Shown: piece after piece, positions 24,949-33,992 of the stretch
Position numbering within the stretch: the stretch's first letter is position 1
Layout of the letters: every line of letters begins with the position of its first letter
Source: Halogranum rubrum
GTDB taxonomy: Archaea > Halobacteriota > Halobacteria > Halobacteriales > Haloferacaceae
Direction: 5' to 3'
DNA: 64,000 nucleotides
NCBI RefSeq assembly: GCF_900114455.1
Contig: NZ_FOTC01000001.1
Coordinates: 1,451,058-1,515,057 of the forward strand
Made by a program: the position numbers and the translations under genes
Notes under the pieces: generated by a model
The model's database searches: none
Told to the model about the DNA's origin: nothing
What the model saw: the letters and a program-made list of their open reading frames with translations, nothing else

Positions 24949-25095
24949 CTCTCCAACCCCGCGCCAACCCCGCTCTAACCTCCCGCGCCAACCTCCCACG
25001 TACTCTCTCTCTCTCCGCATCCGTACACCTCCACTCCCTGCTGACGAACACGGCCCTGCCGACTCGTTTATTACGATACTGACCGACCGACCGGT

Positions 25096-25305
25096 ATGAA
25101 CGGTCTCGGACTGCTCGCCCGTCTCGCAACCGCCGTCGTCGCCCTCTCGGCACTCGGTGCACTCGCTGGTCTCGTCCTCGGACTCCTCACGACGTCGTAT
25201 CTCGTCGCGATGCTCGTCACCCTCGTACTCGTCGCGCTCGTCGTCGTCGGCTTGACGGCACTCGGTGTCGGTGGCACTGACGGGACGGAGACGACGTACT
25301 GGTGA
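25096..25305 (+). CDS. Small membrane protein, hypothetical
   Basis: 69 residues starting MNGLGLLARLATAVVAL, almost wholly two hydrophobic helices (about residues 7-31 and 36-58) and a short polar end. TTTATTAC lies about 28 nt before the ATG, giving a leaderless transcript. The region upstream (24949-25030) is pyrimidine-rich with imperfect CCCGCGCCAACC repeats and a CT-dinucleotide run. Function unknown. Confidence 0.6.
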   Translation: MNGLGLLARLATAVVALSALGALAGLVLGLLTTSYLVAMLVTLVLVALVVVGLTALGVGGTDGTETTYW

Positions 25306-25335
25306 GAAATCGAACCGACCCCGCGCTCGACCGAC

Positions 25336-25971
25336 TCAGCGGCTCTGACGGCCCTTCGTCTGGCGATAGTCGCGTGAGAAGACGTTCTCGACCATGTGTT
25401 CGACGAACGCCTCGGTCTGTGCGTCCGTCTGCCGGTCGAGTTCGACCATCGGGACGAGTTCGAAGCCACGGCCCCGAATGGTCGTCGCGTGTTCTTCGTC
25501 GACGTCGAAACTGTCGGGACGGCGCGTCGTGTACTCGACGGCGAGTTCTTCCAGTGCTCGCTGGCCGATGGGGACGATGAGTTGGGGGTTTATCATCCGA
25601 ATCTCCGCGTTGAGGTACGGTTCGCAGGTGGCGACTTCGTCGTCAGAGGGCGGTCGCTCCGGGTGACGACAGCGCGTCAAGTTGGTCAGAAAGACGTTCT
25701 GCAGGTCCGGTTCCAGCGTGTCGGGGTCCGAGCGTGCGAAGCCCAGTTCGCCGAGAATACGTTGGAGTCGCTCACCCGCCTCGTCGCCGACGAACGGGAC
25801 ACCGGCGGCGTCGGCCGACTCGGTCGGCATCTCACCGACGAAGACGAACTCCGCGCCGACGTCGCCGTAGCCGTGGACGACGTTCGAGCGCGTCTCACAG
25901 AGCGCAGCACAGTTCGTGCACTCGGCGTCCATGCTGAAGGGGTTCTCGAAGGTGTCCTGATGTGCGTCCAC
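25336..25971 (-). CDS. Family 4-like uracil-DNA glycosylase homologue, probably altered active site
   Basis: 211 residues from a GTG. The Fe-S cysteines typical of archaeal/bacterial family 4 UDGs are visible at the N-terminus (CTNCAALCETR) and mid-protein (TRCRHPERPP...ATCEPYL), and motif 1 is recognisable as GEMPTESADAAGVPFVGDEAGERL. The second active-site motif, usually HPS or HPA followed by a hydrophobic run, should fall near the C-terminus, but that part reads LVPMVELDRQTDAQ with no histidine. So it may be a catalytically changed member acting on another lesion or binding only. It stands alone between small genes. Confidence 0.82.
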   Translation of the reverse strand: MDAHQDTFENPFSMDAECTNCAALCETRSNVVHGYGDVGAEFVFVGEMPTESADAAGVPFVGDEAGERLQRILGELGFARSDPDTLEPDLQNVFLTNLTRCRHPERPPSDDEVATCEPYLNAEIRMINPQLIVPIGQRALEELAVEYTTRRPDSFDVDEEHATTIRGRGFELVPMVELDRQTDAQTEAFVEHMVENVFSRDYRQTKGRQSR

Positions 25972-26006
25972 GGTCGAACGTGGAGGTGGAGCACTAAAAC
26001 TCCCGG

Positions 26007-26333
26007 CTATCGCTCGATACCGCCCTGCGACTTGATGTTCATGATGTGCCGAACGTTCAGGTAAATCTCCTCGGGCGAGGTGTTCCCTTCGTCGTCGTAG
26101 AGGTCGCTGACGCGGTAGAGGATGGCCGAGAGCTGTTTGCTCTCGGAACTGTCTCGCCGCACGTCTTCGGCAATCTCGCGGAGGAACGCGACTCGTTCCG
26201 GGTCGGCGGGGAACTCGGCGTCGCTGTCGGGTGCCATCTCCCAGTCGGGGTCGTTCTCCTCTTCGCCGCCGACCGGTGCCGACTCGTCGTCACTCACCTC
26301 GCCGCCGACCGGTGCCGGCTCGTCGTCACTCAT
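26007..26333 (-). CDS. Small acidic protein coupled to Mrp, hypothetical
   Basis: 108 residues; the ATG overlaps the stop of the Mrp gene by ATGA, so it is the downstream partner in a two-gene operon. The N-terminus holds a tandem repeat (PAPVGGEVSDD, SAPVGGEEEND) that is disordered and acidic; the rest (FPADPERVAFLREIAEDVRR, LSAILYRVSDLYDDEG, IYLNVRHIMNIKSQGGIER) is helical. The helical part is typical of a small conserved haloarchaeal protein, but I cannot name the family. A role beside Fe-S carrier Mrp is only suggested by coupling. Confidence 0.7.
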   Translation of the reverse strand: MSDDEPAPVGGEVSDDESAPVGGEEENDPDWEMAPDSDAEFPADPERVAFLREIAEDVRRDSSESKQLSAILYRVSDLYDDEGNTSPEEIYLNVRHIMNIKSQGGIER

Positions 26334-27373
26334 CGCTGCAGTTTGACCTTCCGCCGGTTGACGATACCGACGTTGTTGGCGACGTTCTCGGTCAGCACGC
26401 GGAACGCGTCGGCCGTCTCGCTGTCCTCGTCGAGGACGATTGGCTTCCCGCCGTCGCCGCCGGAGCGAACCGCGGGGTCGAGCGGAATCCCGCCCAAGAA
26501 GGGCAGGTCGTTCTCGTCGGCCATCGCCTTCCCGCCGCCGGAGCCGAATATCTCGTGGAAGTTGCCACAGTCCGGACACCGGAACCCGGCCATGTTCTCG
26601 GCGATGCCGAGCACGTTCGTGTCGTGCTTGCCGAACATCCGGAGTCCCTTGCGGGCGTCGTCGGTGGCGACGTCCTGCGGCGTCGTGACGATGACCGCCC
26701 CCGTGAGCGGGAGCGTCTGGAGGACGGTCAGTTGGGTGTCGCCCGTCCCCGGCGGCAGGTCGAGCACCATGTAGTCCAGGTCACCCCACTCGACGTCCTC
26801 GACGAGTTGGGTCAGAATCTTGTGGACCATCGGGCCGCGCCAGATGACCGGGTCGTCCTCGCCGACGAGGAACGCCATCGACATCAGTTTCATCCCGTAC
26901 TTCTCCGGCGGGACGATGCGCTGTTCGGACGTCGCCTGCGGTCGTTCTCCGGCGTCGACCATCCGCGGGACGTTCGGGCCGTAGATGTCGGCGTCGAACA
27001 GGCCGACCTTCGCACCGAGTTTCGAGAGACCGGCCGCGAGGTTGACCGCGACGGTCGACTTGCCGACACCACCTTTCCCGGAAGCGACGGCGATGATGTT
27101 CGTCACTCCCGGTAGTACCTGTTCGTCGCGCGAGAGCGACGAGGGGAGTTTCGCCGACAGGTCCACCTCGTCGAAGTGCTCGCCGAGGACCTCTCGGACT
27201 CGGGTCGCAATCTCTGTCTCGTGTGGCGCGTAGGGTGCGCCGAGTGCCAGCGACACTCGGACGGCGTCGCCGTCGACGTCGACGGCGTTGACGAGACCGA
27301 GCGAGACGATGTCGTCGCCGAGGTCCGGATCCTCGACCGAACTGAGTAAGTCGCGTACGTCCGCGTCGTTCAT
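26330..27373 (-). CDS. mrp: Mrp/NBP35-family iron-sulfur cluster carrier ATPase
   Basis: 347 residues from the ATG at 27373 (TCTTATTC box about 28 nt upstream). N-terminal MIP18/DUF59-like domain (LLSSVEDPDLGDDIVSLGLV), then the deviant Walker A SGKGGVGKSTVAVNLA of the SIMIBI class, switch-like DADIYGPNVPRM, DLPPGTGDTQL and the cluster-binding CPDC (FRCPDCGNFHEIFGSGGG). Proteins of this group bind a 4Fe-4S cluster at the dimer interface and hand it to target proteins. It is co-translated with the small acidic protein downstream. Confidence 0.94.
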   Translation of the reverse strand: MNDADVRDLLSSVEDPDLGDDIVSLGLVNAVDVDGDAVRVSLALGAPYAPHETEIATRVREVLGEHFDEVDLSAKLPSSLSRDEQVLPGVTNIIAVASGKGGVGKSTVAVNLAAGLSKLGAKVGLFDADIYGPNVPRMVDAGERPQATSEQRIVPPEKYGMKLMSMAFLVGEDDPVIWRGPMVHKILTQLVEDVEWGDLDYMVLDLPPGTGDTQLTVLQTLPLTGAVIVTTPQDVATDDARKGLRMFGKHDTNVLGIAENMAGFRCPDCGNFHEIFGSGGGKAMADENDLPFLGGIPLDPAVRSGGDGGKPIVLDEDSETADAFRVLTENVANNVGIVNRRKVKLQR

Positions 27374-27514
27374 GTCCCAAAGTGGGGTCGTGCGGCGAAT
27401 AAGACTAACGACCCCGTCGTCTCCCACTCTCGGCAGGTATCGCGGGTTTCTGGTACGCTCCGCCCCATCGCCGCAGGCGCGGGCGTTAAGTCGGTCTCCT
27501 CCCTATCTCGTCTA

Positions 27515-27910
27515 ATGACGTTCAGCGCCTCCTACTACTGCCCCCACTGCGAGACGATGGTCGAACTGGAACGTGACGCGTATCTCGCCGACAAGGCAGT
27601 CACACCGTATCCCTTCGAAGGCTGGGAGTACGCCGCACCCGACGAGGCGTTCGAAGACGCCGAGGGCGTCCGCTTCGTCTGTGGCGAGAGCGACGGGCCG
27701 GGTATCGAGTGGCGGACGAACCCGTGGAACGAGACCGAGGAAGGCGAGTACGAAGAGGAAACCGACCTCGGTTGTGGCGAACCGTTCTACCTCAGTTTCG
27801 TGAAGTTCGCCGACGGCGAGGAGCTCGACCCGAGAGCCCCTGCCGAGTACGTCCGGCTCAGCGAGGGGATGAGTACAAAAACCCCCCGCGGCCCGACGTT
27901 CGAGCGCTGA
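27515..27910 (+). CDS. Conserved haloarchaeal protein with zinc-binding cysteines
   Basis: 131 residues, MTFSASYYCPHCETMVELER at the start. Two separated cysteine motifs (CPHC near residues 9-12, then VCGES and LGCGEPF) may form a zinc site. The remainder is acidic with several tryptophans and prolines (EGWEYAAPDEAFED, GIEWRTNPWNETEEGEY). I recognise it only as a widely kept haloarchaeal hypothetical. It is divergent from mrp; GCGTTAAG about 30 nt upstream fits a leaderless start. Confidence 0.72.
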   Translation: MTFSASYYCPHCETMVELERDAYLADKAVTPYPFEGWEYAAPDEAFEDAEGVRFVCGESDGPGIEWRTNPWNETEEGEYEEETDLGCGEPFYLSFVKFADGEELDPRAPAEYVRLSEGMSTKTPRGPTFER

Positions 27911-28058
27911 ATCTTTGTTCGCCCGTTTTTCGGGTTATCTACTCCTCTACCTGCCGAATTCGATTCGTTATATTCGTCTCGACTCTCCCCCATCCCAAAC
28001 TGTTTGGGAAGAGTCCCTATCCGGATTCCATCTGTTAGCATAGATAGGAGTTCCACTA

Positions 28059-28283
28059 ATGGATCCCCACAAACCGGAATGCCATAACCCGTCGCAGTCG
28101 CTGCAGCAGTCGCGTTTGCAGGCAGAGCGAAACACGGCCGCCGAGCAGACGGAAGACGCCATCATGGCCGTCGTCGACGACGCAGGAGACCACGAGCAGT
28201 TCGTCATCGCGGATACGACCCGCGACGACGCGTGGGTCACTGTCGACGCCGACGAGAGTCTGCTGCTCGACGAGTGGAGGTAA
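28059..28283 (+). CDS. Small acidic protein, conserved hypothetical (DUF7556-like)
   Basis: 74 residues: a polar N-terminus with CHNPSQSLQQ, a helix, then a beta-rich end (EQFVIADTTRDDAWVTVDAD, LLLDEWR). The C-terminal part (FVIADTTRDDAWVTV) is typical of a small family common in haloarchaea. It follows a lower-GC promoter stretch (GTTATATTCG, 27970s) and is followed after 6 bp by a 49-residue gene with its own Shine-Dalgarno sequence. Confidence 0.65.
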   Translation: MDPHKPECHNPSQSLQQSRLQAERNTAAEQTEDAIMAVVDDAGDHEQFVIADTTRDDAWVTVDADESLLLDEWR

Positions 28284-28289
28284 CGACCA

Positions 28290-28439
28290 ATGAGTGTACG
28301 CGATACGAATCAGACCGACTCTCACTTCACGCAGATGCAGAACCGTCTCGAAGAAGTGAACGCGATGGTGTCCGTCGACACGATGCGACGGCTTCCATCG
28401 CCTGTTCCCGAAGACGAACGAGTCACAGAGGAGGAGTAG
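28290..28439 (+). CDS. Very small protein downstream of the DUF7556-like gene
   Basis: 49 residues, MSVRDTNQTDSHFTQMQNRL at the start and an acidic end. The ATG has GGAGG (28276-28280) ending nine bases upstream, inside the last codons of the previous gene, a good sign of real translation by reinitiation. No motif is recognised; the helical RLEEVNAMVSVDTMRRL could be an interaction segment. Confidence 0.55.
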   Translation: MSVRDTNQTDSHFTQMQNRLEEVNAMVSVDTMRRLPSPVPEDERVTEEE

Positions 28440-28598
28440 CGGAGTAACCGAAACCGACGTAGACGTTGGCTGGTGGTGACTGGGAGGACACCACCGACCG
28501 TGAGCGTGGACTCACGGCACTTGCGAGTCACCCTCCTGTCCGAGCGGTGGGACAGTTCGTCCCTCGACGAGTTGTGGTTGGTACTCGTCGGCTTCCGC

Positions 28599-30077
28599 TT
28601 ATCCCTTGATGTTGCAGACCGGGTAGGTTCGCGCGACTTTGTCGCCGATGCCGAGGTCGTCGCTCACGCGAACGACTTCGTCGACGTCTTTGTAGACGCC
28701 GGGAGCCTCCTCGGCCACCGTCGCACCCGACTGTGCCTTGACGTAGATTTTCTCTTGGTCGCGGAGTTCGTCCTGGACCGTCTCTCCCCAGAACTCCTGT
28801 TTGGCCTGCGTCCGCGACATCACGCGACCCGCACCGTGGGCCGTCGACCCGAACGTGAGGTTCATCGACTCCTCGCCGCCACGGAGGACGTAGCTCCCCG
28901 CACCCATACTCCCGGGGATGATGATGGGTTGGCCGACGTCGCGGTAGGCTTTCGGCACCTCGGGGTGACCGGCGGGGAACGCTCGCGTCGCACCCTTCCG
29001 GTGGACGTAGAGTTCGCGCTCCTCGCCGTCGACGGTGTGAACTTCCTTCTTGGCGATGTTGTGCGCGACGTCGTACAGCAGTTCCATCTCCATCTCCTCC
29101 CAGTCGCGCTCGAAGACGCGCTCGAACACCTGTCGCGTCCGGTGCATGATGAGTTGGCGGTTGACCCACGCGAAGTTGATGGCGGCGCACATCGCGCCGT
29201 AGTACTCCTCGGCCAACTCGGACCCAGCGGGGGCGGCGGCGAGTTCTTTGTCCGGCAAGTCGGCGAGCAGGTCGGCGTGCTCCTTTTCGATACGGCGGAG
29301 GTAGTCAGTGCAGGTCTGGTGGCCGAGACCCCGTGACCCACAGTGGATGAGTACGACGATTTGGTCTTCTTCGAGACCGAACGCCTCGCCGACTTCGGGC
29401 CGGAACACGTCGGTGACGCGCTGGACTTCGAGGAAGTGGTTGCCCGACCCGAGCGAGCCGATTTGGTTCTTCCCTCGGTCCTTCGCCTTCTGCGAGACGG
29501 CGTCGGGGTCGGCGTCGGGGCGCATCCCCTCGTCCTCGCAGTGGGCCAGGTCGTCTTCGGTGGCGTAGCCGCGTTCGAGCGCCCAGTCCATCCCGCGGGC
29601 GAGAATCGCCTCGACGGTGTCGATTCCTTCCTCGACGATGCCGCCGCCGCCGAGACCGGAGGGGACGTTCGCGAAGAGTGAGTCGACGAGTTCCTCCTCT
29701 TTGCCCTGCAAGTCGTCGTAGGTGAGGTTCGTCCGCATCATCCGGACGCCGCAGTTGATGTCGTAGCCGACGGCTCCGGGCGAGATACAGCCGTTCTCCG
29801 CGTCCGTCGCGCCGACGCCGCCGACCGGGAAGCCGTAGCCCTGATGGCCGTCGGGCATACAGAGCGCGTGCTTCGTCATACCGGGCAGATGGGTCGCGTT
29901 CTTCAACTGCTGGAGCGTCTTGTCGTCGCCGATCTGTTCGAGTAGGGGTTCGGAGGCGAGGACGCGCGCCGGAACGCGCATGTCGTCTTCTCGCGCGATT
30001 TCCCACACGTGCTCTCGGACGCGTTCGAGACGGATACCGTCGAACTCCTTCGAATCTGGAGACTCGTCGTCAGTCAT
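28599..30077 (-). CDS. rtcB: tRNA-splicing ligase RtcB
   Basis: 492 residues without an intein, which some archaeal rtcB genes carry. RtcB joins 2',3'-cyclic phosphate and 5'-OH ends with GTP and Mn, needed for intron-bearing tRNAs and rRNA processing. Conserved blocks: MPDGHQGYGFPVGGV, SPGAVGYDINCGVRM (metal-binding Cys), LGSGNHFLEVQ, LIHCGSRGLGHQ and the guanylylated-His motif TAHGAGRVMSRTQAK. Its cofactor protein archease is encoded 1.3 kb upstream on the same strand. ATG at 30077. Confidence 0.96.
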   Translation of the reverse strand: MTDDESPDSKEFDGIRLERVREHVWEIAREDDMRVPARVLASEPLLEQIGDDKTLQQLKNATHLPGMTKHALCMPDGHQGYGFPVGGVGATDAENGCISPGAVGYDINCGVRMMRTNLTYDDLQGKEEELVDSLFANVPSGLGGGGIVEEGIDTVEAILARGMDWALERGYATEDDLAHCEDEGMRPDADPDAVSQKAKDRGKNQIGSLGSGNHFLEVQRVTDVFRPEVGEAFGLEEDQIVVLIHCGSRGLGHQTCTDYLRRIEKEHADLLADLPDKELAAAPAGSELAEEYYGAMCAAINFAWVNRQLIMHRTRQVFERVFERDWEEMEMELLYDVAHNIAKKEVHTVDGEERELYVHRKGATRAFPAGHPEVPKAYRDVGQPIIIPGSMGAGSYVLRGGEESMNLTFGSTAHGAGRVMSRTQAKQEFWGETVQDELRDQEKIYVKAQSGATVAEEAPGVYKDVDEVVRVSDDLGIGDKVARTYPVCNIKG

Positions 30078-30128
30078 ACGCGAAGAGACGAGAGCCGTTC
30101 GGAATAGCGTTGCCGTCCGGGTCTGTGA

Positions 30129-31253
30129 TTACCGGCCGTCGTCGGGAGCGATTCGACCGCGAACGAGTCCGTCGTCGACGGCGTCCGAGTCGCTCGTCTC
30201 GCTATCGACGTCCTGTAGCCAGGCGTCGAGCGAGAACGGACCAGCGCCCGTGACGAGCAGTGCCGACACGAGACCGAAAAGCGAGATATGGGCGAGCACC
30301 GGGTCGTCCGGGAGGCCGAACAGCGTCGTCGTAAACAGCGCGAAGGCGACACCCGAGAAAGCGCGCGTGAACAGCCCCGCGATGAGCATTACGCCGACGA
30401 GCGCCTCGGTCAGTCCCGCACCGACGACCCACAGTTCGGGGGCGACGGGGACGACTGCTGTGAGGTCGTACTTCGCGACGACGGCGAGCGCCTCGCCAGG
30501 GTTCATCAGCTTCTGGGCGACGCCGAGGTAGATGAACGAGAGACCGAGACCGACCCGGAGGATAGTCGGAACGTACGTCTCGTAGGGTCGGACGCGCTCG
30601 ACGAACGGCACCGCGACGGCCCGGTAGAACGGGTCGATTCGCGAGTAGAACGTTCGGTCGTCGGCCGCGAGTTTCGCGACCAGTTGGTCGGCGCTTGGAC
30701 GGCCACCACCGACGAGCGCGAGTGCGATAAACGCCGGGACGTACTCGAAGGCGAGCACGAGCGACGGGTCGAAGACGAGACCGACGAGATAGGCGAGGAG
30801 GCCCGTGGCGGCGACGAGGCGAGTTCCGAACCCGAAGAGCAGTAGGAAGCCGACGGTGATGCCGAAGAGGCGGACGAACGTCGGCGCGGCGGGTTCGACG
30901 ATGGGGGCGAAGAAGTACCCCGAGAACCCCGCACCGACGAGCGGGAGGCCGACACTCAACCGTAAGAGCCACGGGAGCAGGTCGCGGTAGTCGGCGAGCG
31001 ACGACCGGAGCACGGCGACGTCGTGCTGCGCGGGACGGACGCGGAGGTAGCCGACCAGTCCGACACCGACGGCGACGGCACCGAGTCCGAGGACGACGAG
31101 GTTGAACGGGTTCGACAGCGCTTCGACGAGGAATTCGAGGACGGCGACTGGTTCGCTTCCGGGCGTTACGTACTTCACGTGTGCACTGGCGACGCCGGCG
31201 CTAGCGAACAGCGTGGCGAGCGCCGTGAGTGCGATTGGGAGACGCCGGGTCAC
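30129..31253 (-). CDS. DoxX/DoxD-like multi-spanning membrane protein
   Basis: 374 residues from the GTG at 31253, preceded by GCATTAAGGG about 30 nt upstream; that start gives a clean signal-anchor (LPIALTALATLFASAGVASA) that would be cleaved or kept before HVKYVTPGSEPV. About nine hydrophobic helices follow in two blocks; the second block (ILRVGLGLSFIYLGVAQKLMNP and GLTEALVGVMLIAGLFTRAF) resembles the DoxX/DoxD family of membrane subunits. The cytosolic loop in the middle (PSADQLVAKLAADDRTFYSR) and the acidic tail are on one side. Function unknown; it separates rtcB from archease but has its own promoter. Confidence 0.72.
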   Translation of the reverse strand: MTRRLPIALTALATLFASAGVASAHVKYVTPGSEPVAVLEFLVEALSNPFNLVVLGLGAVAVGVGLVGYLRVRPAQHDVAVLRSSLADYRDLLPWLLRLSVGLPLVGAGFSGYFFAPIVEPAAPTFVRLFGITVGFLLLFGFGTRLVAATGLLAYLVGLVFDPSLVLAFEYVPAFIALALVGGGRPSADQLVAKLAADDRTFYSRIDPFYRAVAVPFVERVRPYETYVPTILRVGLGLSFIYLGVAQKLMNPGEALAVVAKYDLTAVVPVAPELWVVGAGLTEALVGVMLIAGLFTRAFSGVAFALFTTTLFGLPDDPVLAHISLFGLVSALLVTGAGPFSLDAWLQDVDSETSDSDAVDDGLVRGRIAPDDGR

Positions 31254-31361
31254 GAATATTACTTCGGACCCGAGTACCCTTAATGCGTCGCAGATTCTCA
31301 GAGCCACAGATGCTGAAAATTACCACCGACAGCCGTCGAAGCGGGTATCTTTGATGCAGAA

Positions 31362-31772
31362 TCAGACGTCGAAGACGACGTATCCGCGCCAGCCGTCGGG
31401 CGTCTCCTCGACGGCCATCTCGGAGTAGGTGACGGCCTTCACTTCCCGGGCACCGAGTCCCTGCAGCGGGACGCCTCGGGCGCTCGCGTCGACGACCCAC
31501 TGTTCGCCCTCCTGTCGGACTGTGGCACGGTTCTCCACCGGGAGGACGGCCCGAACGTCGCGTTCGTAGATGAGGTGGTCGAGGTAGTCGAAGAGGACCG
31601 CTTCGCAACTCTCTGCACGGACGGTGAGCGAGAAGCGCTCGCCGTCGTCGGGAATGGACTCGCACATCGCCGCCGCGAGTCCGTCGGCGAGTGCGCCGAA
31701 CAGTCCAGCGAGGTCAGACGCGGTGGCTTCCACGGCGACGTCGGCCGTGTGGTCACGCAGTTCGAAACTCAC
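31362..31772 (-). CDS. Archease (RtcB activator)
   Basis: 136 residues from a GTG at 31772 (MSFELRDHTADVAVEATASD). Archease speeds RtcB guanylylation and widens its nucleotide use. The family's signature DHTAD with the metal-binding Asp/His is at residues 6-10, the helix LFGALADGLAAAMCE follows, and the C-terminal VKAVTYSEMAVEETPDGW(R)GYVVFDV carries the conserved K.T.H/Y motif and the terminal Asp. Length is typical. Same strand as rtcB, two genes apart, supporting joint action in tRNA splicing. Confidence 0.93.
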   Translation of the reverse strand: MSFELRDHTADVAVEATASDLAGLFGALADGLAAAMCESIPDDGERFSLTVRAESCEAVLFDYLDHLIYERDVRAVLPVENRATVRQEGEQWVVDASARGVPLQGLGAREVKAVTYSEMAVEETPDGWRGYVVFDV

Positions 31773-31889
31773 GTTCCGAGAGTCGACACCGGGAGACAAG
31801 TGGGTTCCGTTCGGTCGCCGAACCGACTTGTCGGTCTCGCTAGCTGTCGACGGTGGAGTTATATCCTCCCCTCTGTTATCTCCGTGGTA

Positions 31890-32363
31890 GTGAGCGTCAA
31901 CGTTGAAAAGCGAGTGGACGCGCCCGGAAGCGATACGTACGCTCGAGAGGCGTGGGAGCTGAAAGAGCGCATCCGCCAGCGAGAGGACGTGCTGAAACAA
32001 CGGCGCGGCTTCTTCATGGACGCCTATCGCCGTTCGACCACGCACCTACTGTTCGAAGACGACCGACTCCTCGGCTTCGCGTCGACGCGACGCGACGGCT
32101 ACATCCTCTTTCTCGCAGTCGCCCCGGAGGTTCGCGGCGAAGGCTACGGCGAACGACTCGTCGCCGAAGTCGCTACCAACCACCGTTCTGTCACGTGTCA
32201 CGCACGGACGACGAACGAACCGGCGCTCGACTTCTACAAACATATCGGCTTCACCGTCAAACGTCGTATCGACAACTACTACGAGGACGGCGGCGACGCC
32301 TACTATCTCAAACTCGGAGAAGGCGGTCTACGAGACAAACTGAGCGATTTCATGCGTCGGTGA
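31890..32363 (+). CDS. GNAT-family N-acetyltransferase
   Basis: 157 residues from a GTG at 31890; GTTATATCC (31858-31866) sits about 28 nt upstream, so a leaderless start is likely. The acetyl-CoA-binding loop is LFLAVAPEVRGEGYGERLVAE (residues ~72-92), followed by TCHARTTNEPALDFYKHIGF, the classical beta5-alpha4 region. A long N-terminal helix (REAWELKERIRQREDVLKQ) precedes the domain. Substrate (protein N-terminus, lysine or small molecule) is not evident. Divergent from the archease gene. Confidence 0.86.
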   Translation: MSVNVEKRVDAPGSDTYAREAWELKERIRQREDVLKQRRGFFMDAYRRSTTHLLFEDDRLLGFASTRRDGYILFLAVAPEVRGEGYGERLVAEVATNHRSVTCHARTTNEPALDFYKHIGFTVKRRIDNYYEDGGDAYYLKLGEGGLRDKLSDFMRR

Positions 32364-32434
32364 TTCGGGGAGACAGCTCCGACTCCAGCAGACCGGTGTC
32401 TTACTACCGAGAGCACCACCGTCAGGTCACTTCG

Positions 32435-32728
32435 CTACGAGCGTTTCACGGCGAACGGTTCGACTGCGCTCCGAATCCGGTGGGCCGTCTGTCTGGCGTG
32501 TGCGGCACTCGGCGAGAGCAGCGTCGTTCGGTAGGCCAATCGTGACCCGGTACTACCGTCGGAGAGACGAACGGGGGTGAGTGCCCCGAGTCGGAACCCC
32601 GAGTGACTCCGGAACTCGTAGCCGTCGTCGGTGGGACGGACGGCGACGTCGGTCACTCGGTCCGTGATTCGACGACGTGCATCCTCGACGGAGAGCGAGA
32701 GGTCGAGCGTCGCGTAGTTGCCCTTCAC
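32435..32728 (-). CDS. Conserved hypothetical protein
   Basis: 97 residues from a GTG at 32728, chosen because the sequence [20 protein letters not shown] looks like a natural protein start; an upstream in-frame extension is low-quality. Pattern suggests an alpha/beta fold: a helix [13 protein letters not shown], strands [16 protein letters not shown] and [11 protein letters not shown], then a helix [18 protein letters not shown]. It is divergent from priS. No family recognised. Confidence 0.55.
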   Translation of the reverse strand: MKGNYATLDLSLSVEDARRRITDRVTDVAVRPTDDGYEFRSHSGFRLGALTPVRLSDGSTGSRLAYRTTLLSPSAAHARQTAHRIRSAVEPFAVKRS

Positions 32729-32831
32729 GGACGAACCGACGCGTGAGAGACACTTGACTCGTGTGTTGCACCCCCGTGGGCGGGGGCAACGAAAACGACT
32801 AAACCCGCGTCTCCACAACCGATGGAAAGCG

Positions 32832-33992
32832 ATGGACGCTCGGACGCGTGAGTATCTCAAAGGGCGGTTCGGTGACTACTACCGGCGTGCAGTGGTGACG
32901 CCACCGCCGGATGCAGACGCCCGCGAGTGGGGGTACATCCCCTGGACGGCCGGTGCAGGGACGACGATGGTTCGTCACGAGTCGCTGCTCAACCTCGGCC
33001 ACATCGGAGATTTCCTCGCGCGCGAAGCGCCGCGGCACGCCTACTTCTCGGCCGCGCGCTACACCGACCCGAGCGCGAACGCCATGAGCGACAAAGACTG
33101 GCGCTCGGCGGACCTCGTCTTCGACCTCGACGCCGACCACATCCCGGCTATCGACCCCGAAGGGACGAGTTACAAGGGGATGCTGACCGCCTGCAAGCAG
33201 TCACTGCTCAGCCTCCTCGACATCCTCGAAGACGACTTCGCGTTCGAGGAGTTGGAGATCGTCTTCTCCGGTGGCCGAGGCTATCACGTTCACGTCCGCG
33301 ACGAGGGTGTCCGTGAACTCGACAGCGAGGCGCGACGGGAAATCGTCGACTACATCCGGGCAATCGACCTCGACGTCGACGGACTCGTCAGAACGCGCGC
33401 GTCGGGCCCGACGACCCAACGCGTCCTCCGGACGGAAGGCGGATGGGGAAAGCGAACCCACGACCGACTCCTCGCGTTCGTCGACGAACTCCAGTCGATG
33501 ACCGAGGAAGAGGCACTGGAGCGATTACAGGAGCTCGACGGTATCGGCGAGGGTCGGGCGACGACGATTCTGGGGGCGTTCGAGCGCAACCCGCAGGCGA
33601 TAGAGACGGGGAACGTCGAAGCAGGTGGACCCGGACTGCGGATGCTGGTCGAAGCCCTGGCACACGAAGTCGTCGAAGACCAGACTGCACCCATCGACGA
33701 ACCGGTGACGACGGACCTGCGACGACTCATCCGCCTACCGGGGAGTCTCCACGGCGGCACCGGCTTCGAAGTACAACGTATCGAGCGCGATGCGGTCGAC
33801 GAGTTCGACCCGCTCGTCGACGCCGTTCCCGACCGATTCACCGGCCGGGAGATTCGCATCGACGCGGCCGAACAGGGGACTGTCGACCTGCTCGGGGAAA
33901 GGACTAATATCGAACCGGGAGTCAACACGGTTCGTGAATGTGTGGGCGTGTTTCTGATGGCACGCGGTGACGCGGAGAAAGCCAAAGAATGA
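32832..33992 (+). CDS. priS: DNA primase small (catalytic) subunit PriS
   Basis: 386 residues from the ATG at 32832; the open frame continues upstream but its extra residues are not primase-like. PriS makes the RNA/DNA primers with PriL. The catalytic acids are in [10 protein letters not shown] (residues ~97-106), the nucleotide-binding [13 protein letters not shown] follows at ~145, and the third acid region near [20 protein letters not shown] at ~300. [12 protein letters not shown] at the start is the family's N-terminal signature. It overlaps gins51 by ATGA, a conserved replication gene pair in archaea. Confidence 0.96.
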   Translation: MDARTREYLKGRFGDYYRRAVVTPPPDADAREWGYIPWTAGAGTTMVRHESLLNLGHIGDFLAREAPRHAYFSAARYTDPSANAMSDKDWRSADLVFDLDADHIPAIDPEGTSYKGMLTACKQSLLSLLDILEDDFAFEELEIVFSGGRGYHVHVRDEGVRELDSEARREIVDYIRAIDLDVDGLVRTRASGPTTQRVLRTEGGWGKRTHDRLLAFVDELQSMTEEEALERLQELDGIGEGRATTILGAFERNPQAIETGNVEAGGPGLRMLVEALAHEVVEDQTAPIDEPVTTDLRRLIRLPGSLHGGTGFEVQRIERDAVDEFDPLVDAVPDRFTGREIRIDAAEQGTVDLLGERTNIEPGVNTVRECVGVFLMARGDAEKAKE

